Source: CAYRSS01 sp964426945 (GTDB lineage: Bacteria; Planctomycetota; Phycisphaerae; UBA1845). Taken from it: a stretch of 57,520 bases of DNA. The position numbers and the translations under genes are program-made. Shown here piece after piece: positions 33,339-43,200 of this stretch. Positions within the stretch are counted from its first letter, which is position 1. Each line of letters begins with the position of its first letter. The notes under the pieces were generated by a model. That model had not been told where the DNA came from. It did not search any database and saw nothing but the letters and a program-made list of their open reading frames with translations. The DNA lies in the NCBI GenBank assembly GCA_964426945.1, contig CAYRSS010000024.1, forward strand, positions 1 through 57,520, in the 5' to 3' direction.

Positions 33339-33923
33339 GTGAGCACCGCCCGCGAGCTACCCATCATCTTCATGCCTGGGGACCGGATCTACTTCCGCCC
33401 CGTGGAGCCCGGCGACACGAAGCGCTACCAGCGCTGGATTAACGACCCCGGCACCTGGGTCAACATGCTCAGCTACAAGCCGGTGAGCGAGGAGGCGGAA
33501 CGCCAGGCCCTGCAGCAGTTCACCTCAGACCCCTATTCCGCGGCCTTTGCGGTGGTGCTGCGCGAGGGCGATCTCCACATCGGCGGGGTCGGCCTGCACC
33601 ATATTCACCCCCGAAACCGCTCCGCCCAGTTCGGCATCATGATCGGCGAGACCGCCTACCGCGGCCAGGGATACGGCACCGAGGCCACGCGGCTGATGCT
33701 CCGCTACGCCTTCGAGACGCTCAACCTCCACCGGGTCGAGCTGGGCGTCTACGCGATCAACCCCGCGGGCATACGAGCCTACGAAAACTGCGGCTTCGTC
33801 CGGGAAGGGGTCCAGCGCGAGCATACCTTCATCGCCGGTCGCTACGTCGACCACATCATGTACTCCATCCTCGACCGGGAGTACTTCGCCAAGTACGGAC
33901 GACCTGGCGACATCTCCGCCTGA
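33339..33923 (+). CDS. GNAT-family N-acetyltransferase (RimJ/RimL type)
   Basis: A 194-aa acetyltransferase starting at GTG 33339 with GGAGG 5 nt upstream. 'RIYFRPVEPGDTKRYQRWIN' is the N-terminal strand-helix, 'HIGGVGLHHIHPRNRSAQFG' the central strands, 'GETAYRGQGYGTEATRLMLR' carries the acetyl-CoA pyrophosphate loop (R/QxxGxG/A), and 'VYAINPAGIRAYENCGFVRE' is the typical motif B. It acetylates an amine, perhaps a ribosomal or other protein N-terminus; substrate unknown. Divergent from the lipoprotein/truB genes. Confidence 0.88.
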   Translation: MSTARELPIIFMPGDRIYFRPVEPGDTKRYQRWINDPGTWVNMLSYKPVSEEAERQALQQFTSDPYSAAFAVVLREGDLHIGGVGLHHIHPRNRSAQFGIMIGETAYRGQGYGTEATRLMLRYAFETLNLHRVELGVYAINPAGIRAYENCGFVREGVQREHTFIAGRYVDHIMYSILDREYFAKYGRPGDISA

Positions 33924-33992
33924 GGGCAACCGCAGCCCCCCCGCTTTCAGCCCTCCCGGGGCGGTATGCGCGCGGATTCCGCCGCCCAATGT

Positions 33993-33998
33993 TAAAAT
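33993..33998 (+). promoter_or_regulatory. Likely -10 box for the 66-aa lipoprotein
   Basis: TAAAAT in a local AT-rich patch followed by a T run, about 100 bp before ATG 34096. No clear -35. Confidence 0.35.
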
Positions 33999-34095
33999 AG
34001 GCATTTTTTCGGACTTTTGTTACAGCTTCCCATCTCGCCCGCCCGATAACCCCGGGGACCGGAAGGGAAGAGGCTGTTTCACTGAGGGAGGCAGG

Positions 34096-34296
34096 ATGAT
34101 GACTCGCCGGATCGTGGCGAAGGCATGGCGGAAGGTCGCGGCAGCGGCAGCGGCGGGCACGATGTTCGCCACCGGCTGCGACACCGAGACGCTCACCCGG
34201 ATTTCCATTGCGCTTCAGGCCGTGGCGGACTATGACCGCCAGCAGGAAGACCCGACGCTCGGCGATGTCGTCGATGCGTGGTGGGAGAGCCTGTAG
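34096..34296 (+). CDS. Small lipoprotein, 66 aa
   Basis: GGGAGG lies 4-9 nt before two adjacent ATG codons (34096, 34099). The N-terminus is basic, then a short Ala-rich stretch and lipobox 'MFATGCD', giving a mature peptide of under 40 residues that starts with Cys-Asp. It resembles the 72-aa product at 35519-35737 in size and in the block 'G(S/T)MF-(x)2-3-GCD'. Function unknown; such tiny CD-starting lipoproteins may stay in the inner membrane under an Asp+2 rule. Confidence 0.65.
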   Translation: MMTRRIVAKAWRKVAAAAAAGTMFATGCDTETLTRISIALQAVADYDRQQEDPTLGDVVDAWWESL

Positions 34297-34606
34297 GCCG
34301 GCCCCCAGGCAGGATCACGCCCCGCGCCGGTCGGCTGGAGGCCGGAGGCGCCGAAGCGAAATACGAGTCGGTCGGGCCGCGGATGCGGCGAACCGCCGGC
34401 TTCATGATCAGGGCGGCGCAGGCAAGGACGCCCGCGCCGCCCTGAAATTGTTCCCGGAGGTTCGTGGCGCACCATCGGCCCGCCGCGACCAAACGCCGCG
34501 CGCACGCGGCTTTCGCTTGACGATCTCCGCACACATGGCCGATAACATTCCGCGTGGGTTCGACTTGCGCTGCGGCTCGTCCTTCGCGGGGATTGGGTTT
34601 CCTTTC
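34297..34606. other. Intergenic stretch, nothing recognised
   Basis: About 310 bp of GC-rich sequence between the 66-aa lipoprotein gene and the amidase-like lipoprotein gene. An open frame upstream of the amidase has no ribosome site and no recognisable product. I see no repeat, RNA gene or terminator. Confidence 0.4.
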
Positions 34607-35284
34607 ATGCGAAAAACACTGATCGTGTCGATGGTCCTGACCATCGCTCTCGCCGGCTGCCAGAAACAGAAGGCTTCGCGTGATCGCCAGGCGCATCGTC
34701 AGCCCGCGCAGCGCAATCCCTATTCCAAGCAGCCGCTTCCACCGCAGTACCGCCAGCCGGCGCAGCGCCAGCCTGTCGCGCCGCCCCCCTCCGGCATGTG
34801 GTATCCGACCGCTGCGAAGCTCAGCGGCCGCTGGACGCAGATCATCGTGCATCACAGCGCGACGGCCGTCGGCGGCGCGAAGTCCTTTGATCGCGCACAC
34901 CGCGCCAAGGGGTGGGAAGAGCTGGGCTATCACTTCGTGATCGGCAACGGCACGGAGACGCCCGACGGCGCGATCGAGGTGGGCTCACGCTGGAACAAGC
35001 AGAAGCACGGCGCCCACTGCAAGACGCCCAACAACACGGCGAACCTCGAGGGCATCGGCATCTGCCTGGTCGGCGACTTCACGCGGACGCGACCCACGCC
35101 GGCCCAGCTAGCCTCGCTGGAGAGGCTCACCCGCTATCTGTCGTGGCAATGCCGCATTCCGCCGGATCGCATCACCACCCACCGCGACGTGACCGGCAAG
35201 ACCGCCTGTCCGGGTCACAATTTCTCCATCGCGGGGCTTCGCCGGGCCGTCCAGTCCCCCGCGGCGGCTTCAAGTATGCGTTGA
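34607..35284 (+). CDS. Lipoprotein N-acetylmuramoyl-L-alanine amidase (PGRP-like)
   Basis: A 225-aa protein with a lipoprotein signal; lipobox 'ALAGC' gives C18. A Gln/Pro-rich linker (about 20-65) leads to a peptidoglycan-recognition/amidase_2 domain. The zinc ligands are visible as His in 'QIIVHHSAT', His in 'ITTHRDVTGKT' and Cys in 'TACPGHNF', and 'LGYHFVIGNG' is the conserved substrate-groove strand. It would cleave the amide between muramic acid and the stem peptide in the periplasm. ATG 34607 is selected by the signal sequence. It lies between two very small lipoprotein genes on the same strand. Confidence 0.85.
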   Translation: MRKTLIVSMVLTIALAGCQKQKASRDRQAHRQPAQRNPYSKQPLPPQYRQPAQRQPVAPPPSGMWYPTAAKLSGRWTQIIVHHSATAVGGAKSFDRAHRAKGWEELGYHFVIGNGTETPDGAIEVGSRWNKQKHGAHCKTPNNTANLEGIGICLVGDFTRTRPTPAQLASLERLTRYLSWQCRIPPDRITTHRDVTGKTACPGHNFSIAGLRRAVQSPAAASSMR

Positions 35285-35371
35285 CATCCGCCTCGCCGGA
35301 GGGTTGCGCCCGGCGTCGGGGTCAAAAATATCGGAAGCGTCCTAAACCGCCACCTTCGCGCAGCCGAATGG

Positions 35372-35377
35372 TAGAAT
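35372..35377 (+). promoter_or_regulatory. Likely -10 box for the 72-aa lipoprotein
   Basis: TAGAAT, identical to the box before the ATPase cassette, about 140 bp upstream of ATG 35519. No convincing -35. Confidence 0.35.
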
Positions 35378-35518
35378 ATCCTGGTGCGGGTCCGAGCGCG
35401 ATAATGCCGCTTCAGCCCCGAGGGCCGCGGCATCATGCCTGCGCCCCACGACCACCGGCATGGCGTGTTCGCCCGGCGACCGCCCGTGATTCGAGTATCT
35501 TTCGCAGGAGCCAAGGGA

Positions 35519-35737
35519 ATGGTCAGGTCCAAACTCACCAATCGGTTTCGTCGCTTCGCGGTTGGCGTCGCGCTGGGCGGCTCGATGTTTCAGCTCTCCG
35601 GCTGCGATCCGGCCGTCCGCGACGCGCTGCTGACCGGCCTCGAGGGCACCACCACGAGCCTGACCAACACGCTGATCTCGGCGTTCTTCATCAGTCTCGA
35701 AGATGACACGTCGGGCGACAGCCTGACCACGACGTAG
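35519..35737 (+). CDS. Small lipoprotein, 72 aa
   Basis: ATG 35519 with AGGAG 11 nt upstream. Basic N-terminus, hydrophobic stretch 'FAVGVALGGSMFQLSGCD' with lipobox LSGC, then a Thr/Leu-rich mature region 'AVRDALLTGLEGTTTSLTNT' and 'LISAFFISLEDD'. It is similar in plan to the 66-aa lipoprotein at 34096-34296. I believe short 'GCDPxVRDxxLxGxExxxT' lipoproteins recur in planctomycetes, but no function is known to me. Confidence 0.7.
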   Translation: MVRSKLTNRFRRFAVGVALGGSMFQLSGCDPAVRDALLTGLEGTTTSLTNTLISAFFISLEDDTSGDSLTTT

Positions 35738-35862
35738 CCGTCGGCCTTCGGACCGCCCCGGCGTCCATAACCACGCAGCCATTCGCGGCACCACCGCCGT
35801 CGGCGTCCGGCCGGCAGGCAGTCGTGCCGCGTTGCATTGGTGGCCCGAGGTGCTCAGCCGCC

Positions 35863-35891
35863 TTGGGAGCCCGCCGCCGAGCGGGTATAAT
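35863..35891 (+). promoter_or_regulatory. Promoter of maf
   Basis: TTGGGA (35863-35868), 17-bp spacer, TATAAT (35886-35891), the strongest -10 in the window. Leader of about 55 nt to ATG 35952. Confidence 0.65.
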
Positions 35892-35951
35892 GCCGCATCA
35901 CCGGCCGACGCACGGATGCGACCGCGCCGCCGCTTCACCGAAGGACTCCCC

Positions 35952-36623
35952 ATGAACGCCTCTCGCGCCGATTCGCCCGCCCCGGCGGGCGGCGGCCCAT
36001 CCGACGCCCCGCTGCTCTACCTCGCCTCGGCCAGTCCGCGCCGGGCCGAGTTGCTGCGCGCCTACGGCTACCACGTCCGGATCATCGAGCCGCCCATCCC
36101 CGAGCCGGACAGGCTCAGCGAGGGCATACCGCCCGGCGCGCTGGCCGAGGCGTTGTCTTATTTCAAGGCGCGCAGCGTCGCGGGCGGGCTCTCTCGCGGT
36201 GTGGTGATCGGCGGTGACACGGTTGTGGCACTTGATGGCCACTGCTACGGAAAGCCCGAGGACCGCGACGACGCGCGCCGAATCCTCCGGGCCCTGGCCG
36301 GAACGACGCAGGAGGTCATCACCGGCGTCACGGTGTTGTCCCGCCCCGGCGATCGCCGTCTCATTCAGCACGAGGTGACGCAAGTCACCATGCGCCCGAT
36401 GAGCGACGACGAGATCGAGGCCTATCTCGACACGGGCCTGTGGCAGGGCAAGGCCGGCGCGTACGGCATTCAGGATCATGGCGACGCGTTCGTCGAGCGT
36501 GTCTGCGGCAGCTTCACCAACGTGGTCGGCCTGCCGATGGAGCTTCTGGGTCGCATGCTCCACGAGTTCGGCATCGTGCCGGGCAGCGCCCCTTCAACGA
36601 CGGAGGCCGGTGCGCCGTCGTGA
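35952..36623 (+). CDS. maf: Maf-family nucleotide pyrophosphatase
   Basis: A 223-aa protein. 'LYLASASPRRAELLRAYGY' is the diagnostic N-terminal Maf motif, 'VVIGGDTVVALDG' holds the catalytic Asp region, and 'GKAGAYGIQDHGDAFVERVC', 'GSFTNVVGLPMELLGRML' complete the family signature. Maf proteins hydrolyse dTTP, UTP or modified nucleoside triphosphates and are linked to division control and nucleotide-pool cleaning. ATG 35952 follows AAGGA by 7 nt; about 18 residues of Ala/Pro-rich N-terminus precede the core. Confidence 0.93.
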   Translation: MNASRADSPAPAGGGPSDAPLLYLASASPRRAELLRAYGYHVRIIEPPIPEPDRLSEGIPPGALAEALSYFKARSVAGGLSRGVVIGGDTVVALDGHCYGKPEDRDDARRILRALAGTTQEVITGVTVLSRPGDRRLIQHEVTQVTMRPMSDDEIEAYLDTGLWQGKAGAYGIQDHGDAFVERVCGSFTNVVGLPMELLGRMLHEFGIVPGSAPSTTEAGAPS

Positions 36624-36750
36624 CCCCGTCGCCGCGGCGATTCGCCGCGCGTCGTTCGCTTGACAGTCCGAAGGCGACGTCTACGATCCGGCGGACCGAC
36701 TCTCGCCGGGCCATAAGCAGAGCCGCCCGTCGCGTGCGGCATGGTGACCT

Positions 36751-37971
36751 GTGCGTCTTCAGATCGACAACGAATACGACCGTCTCGAAGCGGTCCTAGT
36801 GCATCGTCCCGGGCGCGAAATCGAGCGCCTCACGCACGAGAACATGAAGTACTTCCTCTTCGAGGACATCCCCTACCTCCGCCGGATGCAGGATGAGCAC
36901 GACGCCTTCGTCGACGAGATGCGCGACAAGGGCGTCGAAGTCGTCTACCTTGAAAAGCTGCTGCTCGACGTGCTGCGCGACGAGGCCGTGCGGATCGACC
37001 TGATCGAGAAGGTCTGCCAGGTCGCCGAGATGCCCGCCCTGGTCGAGGCCTTTATCGGCGGGCGGCACTTCAGCGACGAAGAGCTGGTCGAAGTGCTTTT
37101 CGCCGGACTGACGCAGGGCGAATTCGACCGTCGCACCGGCCGTTCCACTCCCGCCAACGACGACGAGGAGAACTTCCTCCTGCGGCCGATGCCCAACGCC
37201 TATTTCGCGCGCGATCCGGCCGTCGTCGTGCGCGACGCGATCATCTCGGCCAAGATGCACTACCGCGTCCGCATCCGCGAGAGCATCCTGACCCGCGCCG
37301 TTCTCGAGAACCACCCGGAGTTCCGCGATCACGCCATTACCTACGGCGGCACGCGCGACCCCTCCGAAGATCGCCCCTATACCATTGAGGGCGGTGACGT
37401 CATCATCCTGTCGCCCGACGCGGTGCTCATCGGCGACAGCGAGCGCACGCGAAGCGAGACGATCCGCAAGCTGGCAGGCAAGTGCTTCCAGTTCGGGCGC
37501 GTTAAGCGCGTTTACGAGATCCCCATTCCCAGCGAACGTTCGTTCATGCATCTCGACACGGTATTCACCGTGCTCGATCGTGGACTGGTGCTCTGGTATC
37601 CGGAAGTGATGGCGAAGGTGAAGGCGATTCACCGCTACGAGGCGTCACCGAAGGATCCGGCCGAGGCGGTCCGCGTGCCCGAAAGCCGCAGCTTCGTCGA
37701 CGTGCTGCGCGACGAGTTCGCCTCCGACGTGAAGATCATCGACACCGGCGGCGGCGGCAAACACTTCGCCAAGCGCGAACAGCGCGCCGACGGCACGAAC
37801 GCCTTCGCCATCGCGCCGCGGACGGCGATCGTCTACGAGCGCAACGAACGCACCATCGCCGCGCTCAAGGACCACGGCGTGACCTGCATTCCCATCGATG
37901 ACTCGGAACTGGTCCGCGGCCTGGGTGGGCCGCGGTGCATGACCATGCCGCTGCGCCGCTCGCCTTCCTGA
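36751..37971 (+). CDS. arcA: Arginine deiminase
   Basis: A 406-aa guanidino-group-modifying enzyme. It converts arginine to citrulline and ammonia. Landmarks of arginine deiminase: 'LVHRPGREIERLTHENM', 'LLRPMPNAYFARDPAVVV' (FxRDP), 'IEGGDVIILS', 'FMHLDTVFTVLDRG' (catalytic His), and the nucleophile C396 in 'GGPRCMTMPLRR'. Length and all catalytic residues are intact. arcB and arcC are not adjacent, so it may serve arginine catabolism or acid/nitrogen stress alone. Starts at GTG with no clear ribosome site. Confidence 0.93.
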   Translation: MRLQIDNEYDRLEAVLVHRPGREIERLTHENMKYFLFEDIPYLRRMQDEHDAFVDEMRDKGVEVVYLEKLLLDVLRDEAVRIDLIEKVCQVAEMPALVEAFIGGRHFSDEELVEVLFAGLTQGEFDRRTGRSTPANDDEENFLLRPMPNAYFARDPAVVVRDAIISAKMHYRVRIRESILTRAVLENHPEFRDHAITYGGTRDPSEDRPYTIEGGDVIILSPDAVLIGDSERTRSETIRKLAGKCFQFGRVKRVYEIPIPSERSFMHLDTVFTVLDRGLVLWYPEVMAKVKAIHRYEASPKDPAEAVRVPESRSFVDVLRDEFASDVKIIDTGGGGKHFAKREQRADGTNAFAIAPRTAIVYERNERTIAALKDHGVTCIPIDDSELVRGLGGPRCMTMPLRRSPS

Positions 37972-37989
37972 GGTGGCGCCGGGCCGCCG

Positions 37990-38643
37990 CTACGCCTCGG
38001 TCAGGCCTTCCCGGATCGCGAAGCGCGCCAGCTCGACCCTGTCGTGAATCCCCAGCTTCTCCATCAGCTTGGTGCGGTGGTTGTCCACCGTCTTGGGGCT
38101 CAGGTGCATGATCTGGGCAATCTCTTTGGTCGCCATGCCGCGGGCGACGTAGCGAAGCACCTCCACCTCGCGCGGGGACAAGGTCGACATCCGCGTGGCG
38201 CCGGCGTCGGGAACCTTAGCGCTGCGCTCGTCGAGCACCATGCGACTCTGCACGTCCTGCGAGAAGACCGACTGGCCCGCCGCGACCTGCCGGATCGCCT
38301 CGGCCACGCGAGCCGGCGGCTCGGTCTTGATAAGGTAGCCGTTCGCGCCGGCGGCAAGCGCGTCGCGCACGTAGCGATCGGTGATGAGTCCGCTCAGAAA
38401 GAGCAGCCCGGCCGTCGGCGCGATCATGCGTATCTGCCGAGCGGCGTCGAACGCACTCGCGCCCGGCATGCCGATGTCCATCACGACGACGTCGGGACTG
38501 GTGTGCGCGACGAGCGAGACGCCCTCCTCCGCGGAAGAGGCCGCGCCGATCACGTCGAGGTCCGGCTCGCGCGCGAGCCGCTCGACCAGCATCTGTCGGA
38601 CCAAGTCATGATCGTCGATCAACAGGACGCGGATGCGTGACAT
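37990..38643 (-). CDS. NarL/FixJ-family response regulator
   Basis: A 217-aa two-domain regulator. The receiver has the acidic pocket D10/D11 ('LLIDDHDLV'), phosphorylation site D56 in 'DVVVMDIGMPG', the T/S position in 'LLFLSGLI' and K104-type lysine in 'GYLIKTEPP'. A LuxR-type helix-turn-helix covers about 150-212 ('LSPREVEVLRYVARGMATKE', 'LSPKTVDNHRTKLMEKLG'). No histidine kinase gene is next to it; kinases elsewhere in the window are not evident partners. Convergent with arcA (18 bp apart). Confidence 0.92.
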   Translation of the reverse strand: MSRIRVLLIDDHDLVRQMLVERLAREPDLDVIGAASSAEEGVSLVAHTSPDVVVMDIGMPGASAFDAARQIRMIAPTAGLLFLSGLITDRYVRDALAAGANGYLIKTEPPARVAEAIRQVAAGQSVFSQDVQSRMVLDERSAKVPDAGATRMSTLSPREVEVLRYVARGMATKEIAQIMHLSPKTVDNHRTKLMEKLGIHDRVELARFAIREGLTEA

Positions 38644-38989
38644 CGCGGGGGGCCCTCACGCGCCGCCTTCGTTTCCCAATCACTTCTGCGCTGTCGGCTG
38701 CACAGCAGCCGTCGGCCGGATGACAACGACCGACGAGCCCGCGGCTCAACCGACCAGAGACGACGGAAGTGAACGACCTTGAGGCAAGACGCGGGCCAGC
38801 ACGTCGCAGCACGTCCGGCGACCAGCAACCGGCCACCAACCGTGTGTGAAATCGCGCAGTAACACGCCCACGCGAGGCAGCGCCTCGCGAGAACGAACCC
38901 GGCGGACTACCGCAGAGGCCCGTCGCCCATTGGAATGCTACGAAAGAGCGCGGGGGGGCGTCTACCTAATAAAGTATGGCTTTCCAGCC
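38644..38989. other. Intergenic stretch, nothing recognised
   Basis: About 345 bp between the response regulator start and the methyltransferase stop. It contains the short palindrome 'cgcgaggcagcgcctcgcg' (38871-38889) but no gene, promoter with good spacing or T-tailed terminator that I can support. Confidence 0.4.
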
Positions 38990-39994
38990 TCAGTCGCTGA
39001 GCGGCAGGGACGGCTGGGTTCCGGAAGCCTTCTTCGCCGCCACCGTCGCCCGCAGCCGGCGGCCGTCGGCAGTCCGAACGGTGCTCACAAGCGGATTCTC
39101 GCTGCCGTCGAGCGGATCTCCGGGAGAGATGGCCGCGAGGCGACGGAGGCCTTGTTGGGCGTATTCGGGCGATAGTTCGAACCCGAGGAAGCGCCGCCGG
39201 AGCTTCTTGGCCACCGCCAGGGTTGTGCCGCTGCCGGCGAAGGGATCGATCACGAGGTCGCCCTCGTCGGAGCAGGCCCGGATGATCCGCCCCAGGAGCT
39301 GCTCCGGCATCTGGCAGCCGTGGAAGCCCATCCGCTCCTTGAACGTCCCGCAAACCCGGGGGAAGTACCAGGTGTCGCTCGTGGCGTCGAAACCGTCGGG
39401 CACGTCCTGCGGGCGGAGGATCCACGTGTCATCCGGCACGCGGCCGACGGGATTGGCGCGGCGGTCGGCGTAGACGAGCTGACGCGCCGAGGGGACCCGG
39501 ATCGCCCCGTCGTTGAAGGTGACGCCGCGGCCCTCAGCCCCGGCCTCGTCCTCCGGGCGAGCGCGACGCGAGCTCGGTTTCGGGCGGCGCGACTGTTTCA
39601 CGAAGTAGAACAGGTGGGCGTGGGAGCGCGTGAACTTGCTGTGGCAGTGCACGCCAAACGTGTAGTACCACACGACCCAGTTGCGGCAGACCAGACCAAG
39701 TTCACGGGTCGCCAGCACCTTCAACTCGGCGGCGAACTCGTCGCCGATGGCCAGCCAGAACGTGCCGCCCGGGCGCAGCGCCCGCACCACGCCGCTCATC
39801 CACTCGCGCGACCAGTCAAGATATTCATCCGCCGACCGCCGGTCGTCATAGACATCGTACGTGTAGCCGATGTTGAACGGCGGATCGGCAAAGGCGAGAT
39901 CGACCGAGCCCTCCGCAAGCTCGCGCAGCCCGGCCACGCAGTCGCCCTGGATGATCGTGTCGCTGCCCGCTTTGGCTGTGCGCTTCTTCGGCAT
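38990..39994 (-). CDS. Orphan beta-class site-specific DNA methyltransferase
   Basis: A 334-aa DNA amino-methyltransferase. The catalytic motif IV comes first, 'LAFADPPFNIGYTYDVY' (DPPF near residue 37), and the SAM-binding motif I 'VIDPFAGSGTTLAVAKKL' lies near 255, an order that defines the beta class (N6-adenine or N4-cytosine). The region between about 140 and 220 ('RGVTFNDGAIRVPSARQLVY', 'RRANPVGRVPDDTWILRP') is the likely target-recognition part. No endonuclease gene is adjacent, so it acts alone, perhaps in regulation or protection. ATG 39994 (MPKKRTAKAG) is preferred to a start 14 codons upstream. Target sequence not predictable. Confidence 0.88.
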   Translation of the reverse strand: MPKKRTAKAGSDTIIQGDCVAGLRELAEGSVDLAFADPPFNIGYTYDVYDDRRSADEYLDWSREWMSGVVRALRPGGTFWLAIGDEFAAELKVLATRELGLVCRNWVVWYYTFGVHCHSKFTRSHAHLFYFVKQSRRPKPSSRRARPEDEAGAEGRGVTFNDGAIRVPSARQLVYADRRANPVGRVPDDTWILRPQDVPDGFDATSDTWYFPRVCGTFKERMGFHGCQMPEQLLGRIIRACSDEGDLVIDPFAGSGTTLAVAKKLRRRFLGFELSPEYAQQGLRRLAAISPGDPLDGSENPLVSTVRTADGRRLRATVAAKKASGTQPSLPLSD

Positions 39995-40124
39995 GAGCGC
40001 ATCGTATGGGCGATGAAGCCGCGCAACAACCATCACGCGCCGGCGCGCCGGCGCGGACGGAACAAATCACAACCAGGATTCGTCGCAAAATCGGCGCGGC
40101 GACCGGACTTGCGATTTCCAACAG

Positions 40125-40163
40125 AAAAACGCCCGCCGCGGCTCTCGCGAGGCCGCGGCGGGC
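40125..40163 (-). terminator. Intrinsic terminator of the metalloprotease gene
   Basis: An 11-bp perfect stem (40131-40141 with 40153-40163) and, on the minus strand, five T after one G (A5 at 40125-40129), about 45 bp past the stop of the gene ending at 40206. Confidence 0.8.
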
Positions 40164-40205
40164 GCACAAAGCAATCAGGCCGATGCGTGTCGCCGTCGTC
40201 CGGGA

Positions 40206-43200
40206 CTACGGGCAGGTCGTCTCCGCGCAGGTCGTGCCCAGCCCCTGGAACACCGGAGCGCCGAAGCGCGTGTCAGGGACGCCGCCGTTGAGCCCGCTGC
40301 CGTTCTGGAAGTCGGGCAGGGTGCTGCAGCTTCCGATGTTGGCCGAGACGAAGCCGCGGTCCGCCGCGTTGACCACGCCGTTGCCGTCGAGGTCGTTGAT
40401 GCAGACGAGGATCGAATCGGTCTGACCCACGTTGGCCGAGACGAACCCGCGGTCGGCGGCGTTGACCACGCCGTTACCGTCGGTGTCGCCGTAGCAACCG
40501 ACGAAGGTCACCGGCTGGTGATCGAACACGTTGCAGACGAAGCCGACGCACGCCTCCGGCTCGGTCTCGGTGCACGAGCCGCCGCTGCAGCAGGCGCCCG
40601 TGTCGCACGGGAATGGCGTGAACACGCAGCCCGTCTGGCTGTCGCACGAGTCGATCGTGCAGTCGTTGCTGTCGTTGCACACGATCGGGTCGTTGACGCA
40701 CGCGCCGCCGACGCACGAATCATCGGTGCAGGCATCGTTGTCGTCGCAATCGAGCGGCTCGTTCTCACAGACACCGCCGGAGCAACTGTCGATCGTGCAC
40801 GGATCCAGGTCGTCGCAGTCCACCGGCTCGAACGTGCAGCCGGTGACATCGTCGCACGCATCGATCGTGCAGGCGTCGCCGTCGTTGCAGGTGATCGAAT
40901 CAAACACACACCCGAGGCCCGCGTCGCACGAATCAGTCGTGCAGGCCGAGCTGTCATCGCAGGTGATCGGCGCGAAAGTGCAGCCGTTCACCGGATGGCA
41001 GGAATCCGTCGTGCACAGGCTGCTGTCGTCACAGACGATCGGCTCGAAGACACAGCCGGTACCCGCGTTGCAGGAGTCGGTCGTGCAGGCCGAGCTGTCG
41101 TCGCAGGTAATCGCCGTGAACGTGCATCCGTTAACCGGGTGACACGAATCGGTCGTGCACAGGCTGCCGTCATTGCAGGTCAGCGGCGTGCCGGCCACGC
41201 ACTGGCCGAAGGTGTTGCACGTCTCGCTGCCGGTGCAGACGCTGCCGTCGCTGCACGCCGCATCGGAGGTGCACTCGCACGGAGCACACACGCCGCCGCA
41301 ATCGATGCGGACCTCGTTCTGATTCAGCACGCCGTCAGAGCAGCTCTCGCAGGCGGTCGTTGAGAGCGAGGCGGTGGCGCCGAACGCGGTCTCGAGCCCG
41401 TCGAGATTCCGCGCCTTCACGCGGAAGGTGTAGTTCGTCGATCCGTTCAGTCCGTTGATCGCCGTGGTGCCCCACTGGGCCGTCGTGCGGAAGACCGCCG
41501 CGACGCTGGGGTTGCCCGACGCATCGACGTAGCGGTTGAGCCACGCGGCGTGGTTCGGTGAGGTCGCGCTGCACTGGATGGCGTACACCGTCGCCGCGGG
41601 GTTGCCGTTGGTGTTGCTCACGGCCACGTTCATCGTGCCGCAGGCTGCGCCGCTGAGCGACGGGGCGCCAGGCACGTTGGCTGCGGTGGTGATCGACGCG
41701 GTGGCGCCATACGGCGTTTCGTTGGCAAACTTGTTTCGCGCCTTGGCGCGGAAGGTGTAGTTCGTGTTCGGGCTCAGGCCGGTCGCCTGGTCCTCGATGT
41801 CCTGGATCCACTGATTGATCCCGCCGTCGCCACCGGCGGTCGACGAGTCGAAGTAGAGACCCGACTGATCGAACATCAGGTCGGTGAAAATGTCATCCGT
41901 GTACATGCGGATGCTGGTCGGCTGGATGTCGTAGAACTCCAGCGCCGTCGTCGGCGTTTCAATCGCGGTGCAGCCGGCCACGAAGTCGGAGTACGCCGTT
42001 TCGTTGCCGATGCTGTCGCGCGCCTTGACACGGTACGAGTACGGGTTGTTCGTGATCAAGCCCGTGTCAAGGTACGTGGTCGACGCCTGCCATCCGCTGT
42101 CGTCGGCGAAGGGACCCTCCGGGGCGGCGTCGAAGTAGTACTCAACCGGTCCGTTCGTGTCCGTCGCCGTGGTGGCGGTCATGTCGACCGAGCTGACGCT
42201 CTGGCCGGTCGGCGGCACCGCGAAGGTCATCGGGTTCGGGCTCGGCGGATCGAGGTCCGGCCCGACACACGTCACGGCCTGGGCGCGGAAGGCGTCCACG
42301 CCGGACTCGACGATGCTCTGCGTGCCGCCGTCAAGGGCGATGAATCGCACCTTCATGGCGCTTGTCTTCACGACGCCGGCGGTGGTGAGCGCCGCCTGGT
42401 CGATGACGTGGTGCGTCCAGTTCAGGCCGTTGTTCGCCACGTGTCGTGCGATTTCGACCCAGTTGCCCGCCCCGTCGGTGTTGCTGATCTCAACGAGCAG
42501 GTAGTCGTCGCCGCCGGTCATCGTCAGATTCAGATAGTAGTCGTACTCGATCGTCGCATCGCCCGCGTTCAGGAACGCCAGCGTCGGTGAGATGAGGATT
42601 ACCTGACCGTTGTCGACGTCGCTGTTGCCCGCGGCGTTGTCGGTCACATAGCAGTATCCGCTGCCGTCGCTGTCGGCCGCCGGGTCATACGCCCAGTTCG
42701 CGTCGTTGACGGGAATCGCCCGCTCCCAGCCGCCATCGGTGGCGCCGGCGTTGTTGACGGTCCAGCCGAGGTTGGTGTTGAAGTTGTCATGGAACGAGCC
42801 GCCCGAGCCGACGATCGCCGAGTAGAACGAACCCGGCGCACCGGCAGGAAGGGTAACCACGCCGGCCTGGGCGCCCTGCACGGAGAAGTAGAACTCGGGC
42901 GTATCGCCGCAGTCCGCCGCGGGCAGCGTGCCGGTGTACGACGTGCCGCCGTTGTGGGCGAGGGTGGTCGCAGTGAACGCACCGCCATTGAGGCGGTAGT
43001 AGATCAGGGCCGAGCCGAACACGATCGAGTCATCGCCCGGGTTGATCGTCACGTCGATCGGCGTAGCGACGGAGGGTGCGATGACGGAAGGCACGCCCGA
43101 GGGCAACGTCATCGTCAGCGGCACGAAGTCCTGGCAGTTGGCGTCGCACGTCGAGCCGTTCGGCGGATCGCACTCTTCGCCCGGATCGACGATGCCGTCG

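Noticed and set aside
38871..38889. Short palindrome as a terminator of the response regulator or methyltransferase
   Set aside because: It lies upstream of the regulator start and over 100 bp from the methyltransferase stop, with no T tract.
40608..41177. CRISPR array suspected from regular repeats
   Set aside because: The repeats are in frame, code for Cys-rich 24-mers and have no unique spacers.
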